This document shows positions 56,999 through 64,000 of a stretch of DNA of 64,000 nt, in pieces. The translations under genes were made by a program, and so were the position numbers. The stretch is from positions 24,259,716 through 24,323,715 of the forward strand of contig NC_045144.1 in assembly GCF_008831285.2 (NCBI RefSeq), read 5' to 3'. Numbering within the stretch: position 1 is the first letter of the stretch; every line of letters begins with the position of its first letter. Under the pieces are notes generated by a model. It was not told the origin of the DNA and made no database searches. It saw only the letters and a list, made by a program, of their open reading frames with translations. Source of the stretch: Nymphaea colorata. Lineage: Eukaryota; Streptophyta; Magnoliopsida; Nymphaeales; Nymphaeaceae.

Positions 56999-58429
56999 GA
57001 TATAGACACACACACACATATAGACACACATATACACACGCCCATATGACCAATAAGGCTTGTAATCCTGAAATCATAATCATGTAGCCATAGCTAAGCC
57101 TGTCTGTCTACACATATGCAGCCCATGAGGCCTCTTATAGATGTCCAACTCACTTATAAATCACAGTCGCACCAATTGCGATTCCAACCTCTACCTATCA
57201 GATATCTAGACTATACCCACATACCATATCATAAGATGCATGTTTAAATAGGATGCAACAAGATTCACAACAAGTCACACAACATGTAAAATCTGAATCC
57301 CTACCCTCTCTAAGGAGAACCACTAAGGTATTTCCTAATGATACACTTGCAGCGATCAAACGACACCACTAGTGCTTCTGGGGCTTGCTAAGTGCCTCCA
57401 AATCGACTAATTCTGCAATCGTGCATGCGAGGGCAAAAATGACAAGTAATCATTCTAGTGTGCTCTTGTGTGCACAACGAACTCCAAATGAGACAAGGTT
57501 GATGTTTACATATAAAGAAGTCTAAAACATGCCAAACTTACAACCAATAATGGTGCCTTGCCATGCAATGGTTGTAGCCCAGGTAAGTATGCCGCAACTC
57601 GGCCATGGCCGGGCAGCACAACCAGCTGTGGGCATCTGCCGGCTACCAACAAAATGGCTTGAGCACTTCAAAAACTGTATGGGGTATCTATTATCTTTCA
57701 ACATGCAAGATGCATCCGTGAGGTCAATTTCTCTAAAAACATGCCCAAAGGGCTATTTTCACAAACTGGCAAGTTGGAGTTTGTAAATATTCCAATCAGA
57801 GTCGTTTTTAATCAAACAAAAGATATCAATATTATATAATATTAAAAAATAATGATTCCTAGAGTATGACTCGAAATTATGCACTAAACGAATCAAAATC
57901 AATTCCAAAAACAAAAAGAGAAACCCCAAGACACCATACCTGAATTAAACTCTGACTTTTAACAATTTAGCTTTCAAAAAACTATTAGAAGACTATCCCT
58001 GAGGTCACTAGCTTCTTCTTTTCCCTTGGCCCTGGCTAAAACGAATCCCTCTTCCAACTCTCTCCTTTTTCTCCCTCTCTCTTATGGTGGGAGATGGAAC
58101 TCGGCCTCCCCTTTAATTGTTTTCCTTTTCAATTGTTATAAACAATTTTCAGCTTTTTAAATTTAAACTCAAAAGTTTTAATAACTTCTAATTATGTTTT
58201 AGTTTAAATTAGACACAGATTAATTAAGGTTAGTCTACTTATAATTAAAGCACATTGTAATCTTGTTTGAGATAATTAACCCCCTTATAAATGAACTTAT
58301 TAATCCACTACTAACTCGTAGTTAAATTCCTTAAGAGTATCTGACATTTGCAGATAAACAGCTCACCAGTTTTTAAAAACAGCATTTATGTCTTCCAAAA
58401 TTTGAAATCCAAACTTACCAATAAGATAA
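55618..58429. other. AT-rich sequence, possible gypsy 5' LTR, microsatellites
   Basis: No gene recognised. Contains a (CA)n(TA)n microsatellite at 56947-56998, shorter CA runs to 57035, and a tandem duplication at 56686-56739 (unit around CTCCTTGCTAGTGGCCTG). Could include the LTR of the gypsy element, but I could not find the far end. Confidence 0.5.
56947..56998. repeat. (CA)n(TA)n microsatellite
   Basis: About 17 CA repeats followed directly by about 9 TA repeats. Confidence 0.95.
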
Positions 58430-58740
58430 TAAGGATAAGTTGATGCAAAAAATATATTATGTTGACCATTTTTTTTTATTTCAATAGTGTTTCTCCAATA
58501 AGGAAAAATGAATGGCTCTTATATTATCAACATTTTTCATGAAAACAACTTGATTCAAAACATGTTTTATATCAAAATAGTTTTAATAAATATATTAGCA
58601 TGTTTATAGCTCATTTAAGATAATTTTTTAGAAAAAAAATTAAAGGGTCTGGTTTTATGCCTGATCTAACTGTCTGGTTTTTACAAATTTCTGAGAGAGA
58701 GAGAGAGGAGGAGAGAGAGAGGAGAGACAAAAGAATGTGA
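58430..58740 (-). repeat. reverse copy of the AT-rich dispersed repeat
   Basis: Its reverse complement follows 31670-31880: AAACCAGACCCTTTAA, then ATAAACATGCTAATATATTT, ACTATTTTGATATAAAACAT and ATGAAAAATGTT. A GA-rich run lies at its right end, as CT repeats lie beside the copy at 31250. Confidence 0.75.
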
Positions 58741-58835
58741 TCTTTGATTTTACCAATGCACTGTTATTAAATCCGATGTACAGTTTTGAACATGAGCTAG
58801 TGTATTCATTAGCTAATGATGTCTACTTGTTGCAG

Positions 58836-59072
58836 ATTCCTTCAAACTGAGAGTGAGCCCTATAAAAATTGTCTTCTCCACAACGTCAATGCAGATCTCA
58901 ATGATGATCTCTTCTTTAGCATAGCAAACCACACTTTCGTTGTGGTGGAAGCTGATGCTACCTATGTGGTGCCTTAAAGAGAGATGTGCTGCTCATAACT
59001 CTAGCTCAAGCCACCAATGTCCTCCTCCAAGGCAAGCCTAACATGCCCAACACTGCTAACATTTTTCAGTAA
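58836..59072 (+). pseudogene. laccase (multicopper oxidase) exon relic
   Basis: Right after an acceptor-like CTTGTTGCAG, the plus strand reads a piece of the second cupredoxin domain: [35 protein letters not shown], then in another frame RDVLLITLAQATNVLLQGKP and NMPNTANIF before a stop at 59070-59072. Plant laccases have a closely similar LR-x-INAALNDELFF-x-IANHT run in this region. Laccases are secreted copper oxidases linked to lignin formation. No neighbouring laccase exons are seen, and the internal frameshift plus the stop mark it as dead. Confidence 0.75.
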
Positions 59073-62000
59073 CTGGAACCTCTTCTCCCTTGTTCCATAT
59101 TTGCTTACCTCTTGATTTTCCAATGATAAAAAAATGTACACACAAGAATGCATAGAAGCAGGTCAACTTACAAGCTGCTTGACTGTAACACCACATTGGA
59201 TTCTAGTAATATTAACAATCCTATCCATCTTAAATTTTCTCAGATAACAATATGGCGACAGAAATTCAGAATTACCCAACAAGTATTAGAAGAAGTACCA
59301 AAGGCATGTCAACATACTAGTCTATATGCTTGGAAACAAGCATCAAATGTTGGACAGGTAACATCTGCAGCCACTTGGGTCCCATTCATCAGGCATAAGG
59401 GGCTGGTACAATGTTGGCCATGGACTTTAACTTTATCAGCCGCAGTTGCAAATTTTTTTATGAGCCTTATGTGAAGCTACAAGAACCTTGAACTATTTAT
59501 ATTAAAAATTTACCACAATATTTGCCCATTTCTATTATGTAAGTGCATAGGACATGCATATCATGTTCACAATGCAAGCATTAGTGTCCTATGAAAAGTA
59601 AGATTTCCTAGGAACTGCCACAGATTCTTACACTTGAGATAGGTCAAAACAATTGCACTAAGCATGCTGAAAAACATGCTGAAGCCACATAGGTCTCCAA
59701 TGCTGACCCAAAAAAATGTCTCCATAAACATTTCTCTTATTTTGAGGAAAGTCTTGCCAATTGACTCCTCATCTATGACACTCAATGTAATTGGCTGCAC
59801 AAAGTATGAAAATCATATAAGACATCTTCAAATGCAGAAGGAATTGACTATCGTAGTGGACATAGTATAGTTGTTACTAGGTTGTACACCCCTCCAGTAG
59901 GGTACAGACCCACTCACTTATATATCAAGATCTCAAGTTCAACTATGCATGAAATTATAAGCAGAAGTAAATACAAAACCCAAACTAACCTGCATGTTTA
60001 AAGAGGGTAAGTATAAACATTCTGACATAAAAATATTAGAAATCGTTAAGTTAGATTGCAGATCAAGCAGGTTTGGATAATCTTTCCTTAAGAACTGAAG
60101 GAACAATAATTCCTATTTTAATTATTTTAAGTACCTGTTTTACAACATTTGGACTGGATAAGAAGTTACCATGATATGAGGAATAGCTCAGAGTCTCATA
60201 CAAGTATAATTATAGATTTAAATTTGCATGATTCAACCAACTGTGATTTCATAATCTCATAATGATTGTGTATTAAGAACTAGAACTTTGAGATATATCT
60301 GACCGTAGGTTTCACTCTTAACTACAATTAAGTCCTCCTGGCTTTAACGTTCTTTTTGAGGTTGGTAGATGTCTGTTCCCTTTGGTGAATAGATATAAAC
60401 TTATGAAATAATGCAAGGGAATCTTTAGAAGGGTGAGTAGAATAGCCTGGATGTCTTTTGTAATTGTTCTACCATTGAAGATAATTATGTTTTCCTGAGT
60501 GTGAGGATTCAGTTTTAGCTGTGTACCTTAATTTTAGCCCCAACATTAAAAGTCATGTAAGGCTGTCTGAGTTAGGCATACATAATTCATATTAGAAGGA
60601 ACCAGAAAAAAAGGAACCCATGCCTATCCAAATAAGATTAGGCATTGTATGCCAACGAAAGTGCAACTACATGTTAATTTACACTTTGATTCAATGCCAA
60701 TTTCTACTAACATTGGACATTTGAAAATCTGTCAAGACCAATTTCACATGTCAAAAAAAAATATGAGATTGAGTTGTGAGATAGTCATTCAAGTTAGGGA
60801 ATAATTCTCATGAATATGCACCTTGAGAGCCAAGGAAACTTCCATCATTTAAGAGGGAAAAAAGATGGATACTTGAACTACATAGAATTCTAAATGGGTC
60901 ACTCTTGCAAAGGAAAAAGCTTAGCCTCATATACCTTCCACCAGGTTTTTCAACTTGTATGAGTTTCTAAAATCATAGTCACTATAGAACAATCTATGAA
61001 AATGCAAAAAAGGTATATCTACCTACAGAAATAAACCATCTTGACACAACTCTATTCAAGGGATTAGACTACCAAATTGAAGAAAGAGGAACAGAGAAAG
61101 AAGAAACAATACCATGTTTTTGTGAAAATTTCCATGGTACTATCAAACCTTCCTCAAAGGCATAGTTTATATAAATCACTAATATTTTTAATATATGCTG
61201 GGTTCACAATGTTCCCAAGGACGCAAGAACCTTGACATGGGCCAGGGAATACTCAACCAGCAAATTATGGAAGATTATTTCTCTCCAAATGCCTAACAAA
61301 TGGTTCTCTGTAGTAGTTTTAGTAGAGAAACTCATGAACTTAGGAACTTTGTTTCAAAGGAGGCACCAGGTAATGTAGAAAATAATTGTCTGAATAGAGA
61401 GAGACAGACCATTTGTTTCTTGTAATATCATAGAAAAAAGCGCAAGTAAAAGTAAAGCCAAATGTTAGCCATGTTGCTATTATTATAAAAAGGAATCAAT
61501 CCAATCAGATGGTTGCTAGTTTCAACCTCTATTATCAAACAACGAAGCTCTTTTTAACCTTTGATAGAATGGTCAAAGTAACTAAGCTTCTAAGACTATC
61601 TCTGGCTTAATGGTTAATGCAAAAGCCAATCTTTATTGCCAACGCTTTTCTTCTTAGCTTTTTTGCAAGGAGAAACTTGACACCTCTTTCTTCAGTTTTT
61701 TCTGTCAGATGCTCATATAAGTAATAAAGCATGGCAACCAGATGGATGTGAAACTAATACCTATGTCAAGGGAACAAAAATTATCTATGAATGTGGCATA
61801 TTAAGCTTGTCAAAGGAGAAACTAGGTGTTAGTTGGAAGAACCTAGTCATTTATCAACAACTGACTACAAATAATAGCATTATCTGATGCTTTTTTGCCA
61901 AAGAAAAAGTTGAAAGTGTTGTTTGTCTTCAAAAGGCTAGCGATCATGAAGGCATTCTACAATTGTAACATTGAGATGCTCTCCAATCTTCATTCTGCGA

Positions 62001-63719
62001 GAGTTGATTGAATTATAATAGAACAAGTTAACGTATATTTTAGGTCAAGACATTACAAGTAGAAAACCAAGTCTACGAAAATTAAATATGAGACCAGTTA
62101 TAATAAGATATTTCATGTAACTGACCGTGCAAAGTTCAAAGGAGCTTCAAAATGCTGATTAATATGAATCTACTAACATTTTTTTCATTCAAGGAGTTGG
62201 CGCTGCAATAGACTAAATGTTTACATTCTTCTTTGCCTATTGTGACCATCTCGGTGTTTCTTACAGTCCTCCTTTACATGTTATTTCCCAATCCCTAGAA
62301 CATTACCCAAATTTTGTAGTGTGCATGTGTACATATATTATTTTCTAACTTTCTACTAGGAACCACAAAGCACATAAGGCATCATATGCAAAGAGACATT
62401 TACTCTAAATAGGAAATATTATGTCATTCTTGTCTTCTACTCTAAATAGGTTGGTCAGAATGATTTTTTTTTTCTCTTTCTCAGAGATGTGCAACAAGTG
62501 ACACAGCTTCTTTTCTACCAGGATTATACATTTATGTCAATGCTAGGGAACAAAGAGACATAAAAAATGTCTTCAATGTGTCCACATTTTTTCAGTAACC
62601 AACATATTCATTGATATGTTTCGCTTTGTATCTCAAGCACCCAAGAATATTATGTCCTTCATAACACACAAACTAGCTCCAATGTACCAGAACTACATAA
62701 TGTTTTAACAAAGAAAAACATTACACTTCCATAATACTTCATGCTTCTATTAATTTTACACAGTTAAAGTTTGTCCTCATTGTTGCATCGAATAATGCAT
62801 GCATTTATTCAGCATTCAGCTGAAGATACACATTGGATCTATGAATGTCTTATCAAAATGATGATTTGCCTACGTATATTGGTAATGTAGGGGAAGAAAA
62901 GTAAAGTCATGTGTCTCATTGCAAAACAAGAGCTAAACAACTAAACTATGGGGAAAAAGTGGAATTTACAAACAAAAAATGAATTTAGCCATATAAATCT
63001 AAGTTTAAAAAGTGAAAAAAATACTGGAGTAAGTACAAGTGAATCTAGCTAACTCGTGCATCTATTATCATCAAAGAATTGTGAATAAGCATAAGATTGT
63101 TAAATTGAATATGTCATCCAAATTATAGCATTCTTGAATTATTGGTCCAAACAAATGGTCTTAAGAGAGTGACATGAGATCCTTCTCTTTATGACTACAG
63201 TTATCACCCCCAAATTTTCAAAAAAAGATTGTATTTCATTTTCACTCAAATGAAAATCTCAATTATTTTATTTGGATTTAATTTTGGGGCTTTAAGCCGA
63301 CCCTAGAACCAAAACAAACTTTCATATTCTTATCTAAGTCCAATCATGAGATTTGATCCAAAACAAATCTCTAGACCCATGTTCGAGTCCAAATGCAAGA
63401 TTCAAAACCAAAATCCAACTCTTGGATCCAAATTAGATCCAAAATCCAAGTTTACATTCAAATCGAGAATTCCGAACTCAAATTCCAAGGCAGATATACA
63501 AAAACGACAGAATTTGATGCTATTGAGTGTCACGTGCACATGCACGGACCTTCCCTTTGTTTTTTATGTCTTGTTCTAGCATCGTGACATGTTTTTGTAG
63601 CTTAAATCACTCACTAAATGCATTGGCGACCAATCAAACCCAATCCAAATTTAAAACGAGCCCAGAGTCAATAAAGACGGGTTACATGATTTCTTGCTCA
63701 ATCAAGAGCATCGACTTCA
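59073..63719. other. long AT-rich stretch without a recognisable gene
   Basis: Only short, unsupported ORFs. The 59148-59474 ORF (108 codons) has no recognisable domain. 63340-63500 repeats words such as CCAAAATCCA and GATCCAAA. I see no transposon ends, RNA genes or exons. Confidence 0.5.
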
Positions 63720-63860
63720 ATTACTTGCTCTAAAAGTCCTACACAAGTTGAATCTTCAGCAACTACCTTTTTTACTCAATGAGGAGGCTATGGTGGTCGT
63801 GGAAACTATAGTGGCCGTGGGGCAAATAGTGGCCGTAATGGTCATGGTGGCCGTAGCCGC
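63720..63860 (+). pseudogene. copia gag fragment (Gly/Arg-rich region)
   Basis: The plus strand reads SPTQVESSATTFFTQ-stop-GGYGGRGNYSGRG, then GGRSR. This resembles the Gly/Arg-rich stretch just before the zinc knuckle in plant copia gag. It is cut at 63860 by the GC-rich hAT-like end. Confidence 0.6.
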
Positions 63861-64000
63861 TAGACCTGGGCATCGGGCCGGGCCCGCCCGTTTATTCAGT
63901 GCCGTTAAGGGCCCGGGTTTGAATCGGATCGGCCGCTACCCGCCCGTTGCCGGGCTGGGTACCAGGTCTGGTCAACCACGTCCGAGGCTCAACCCTGCCG
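63861..64000. mobile_element. GC-rich hAT-like transposon, left end only
   Basis: Starts TAGACCTGGGCATCGGGCCG, like the left end at 42904 (TAGGGATGGGTATCGGGCCG), and continues with GGCCCGCC-rich sequence to the window edge. The right end and target duplication are outside. Confidence 0.65.

Noticed and set aside
59148-59474. 108-codon plus ORF as a possible gene
   Set aside because: No recognisable domain, no signal of coding composition and no supporting exon structure.
59567-59800. 77-codon hydrophobic minus ORF
   Set aside because: Short, no family recognised, surrounded by non-coding AT-rich sequence.

Overview
This window looks like a repeat-dense stretch of a flowering-plant nuclear genome. 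The evidence is Ty1/copia and Ty3/gypsy retrotransposons primed by initiator-Met tRNA, plant-type L1 LINE remnants, PIF/Harbinger, hAT and CACTA DNA-transposon pieces, three legume-lectin receptor kinase (L-LecRK) copies and a laccase exon relic. I cannot name the species. No fully intact protein-coding host gene was found.

Layout. 1-1300: gypsy gag/protease, cut and joined to a copia element (1300-5704). The 3' LTR of that copia runs straight into the kinase half of a broken LecRK (5706-6417). 6418-10965: LecRK downstream sequence with a TA tract, an 83-bp minisatellite and a 1.5-kb Harbinger-like element (8700-10201). 10966-13078: a second Harbinger-like element. 13650-15115: a decayed minus-strand copia with two LTR copies. 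16395-16744: a Tourist-type MITE. 17340-19126: a minus-strand LINE 3' end cut by the next element. 19127-30330: minus-strand copia material, namely one nearly complete element (A), a head-to-tail run of three LTRs, and a second partial A copy fused to another copia (C). 32326-37764: copia D, a complete minus-strand insertion with LTRs, PBS, PPT and matching GCTGA target-site duplications.

37765-50600 is the LecRK neighbourhood: copy 1 (39975-41993, at least three disabling lesions) and copy 2 (47977-49971, intact kinase, lectin half broken by two nearby small deletions). Around them are duplicated flanks, a GC-rich hAT-like element with an 8-bp target duplication (42904-43743) and a probable older relative (38000-38270). 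50590-55617 holds a LINE fragment, a probable CACTA-transposase exon and a minus-strand gypsy element that has lost most of gag. 55618-63719 is AT-rich, with microsatellites and a laccase exon relic (58836-59072). The window ends in a copia gag fragment interrupted by another GC-rich hAT-like end.

The three LecRK copies lie on the + strand and share 3' and 5' flanks, so they descend from local tandem duplication. LecRKs are plasma-membrane receptor kinases, but each copy here carries frame-breaking changes, so current function is doubtful; copy 2 is closest to intact. I found no convincing new biological system. The most unusual structures are the tandem LTR array, the chimeric retroelement junctions, the LecRK lesions that cancel in frame, and the GC-rich hAT-like family.
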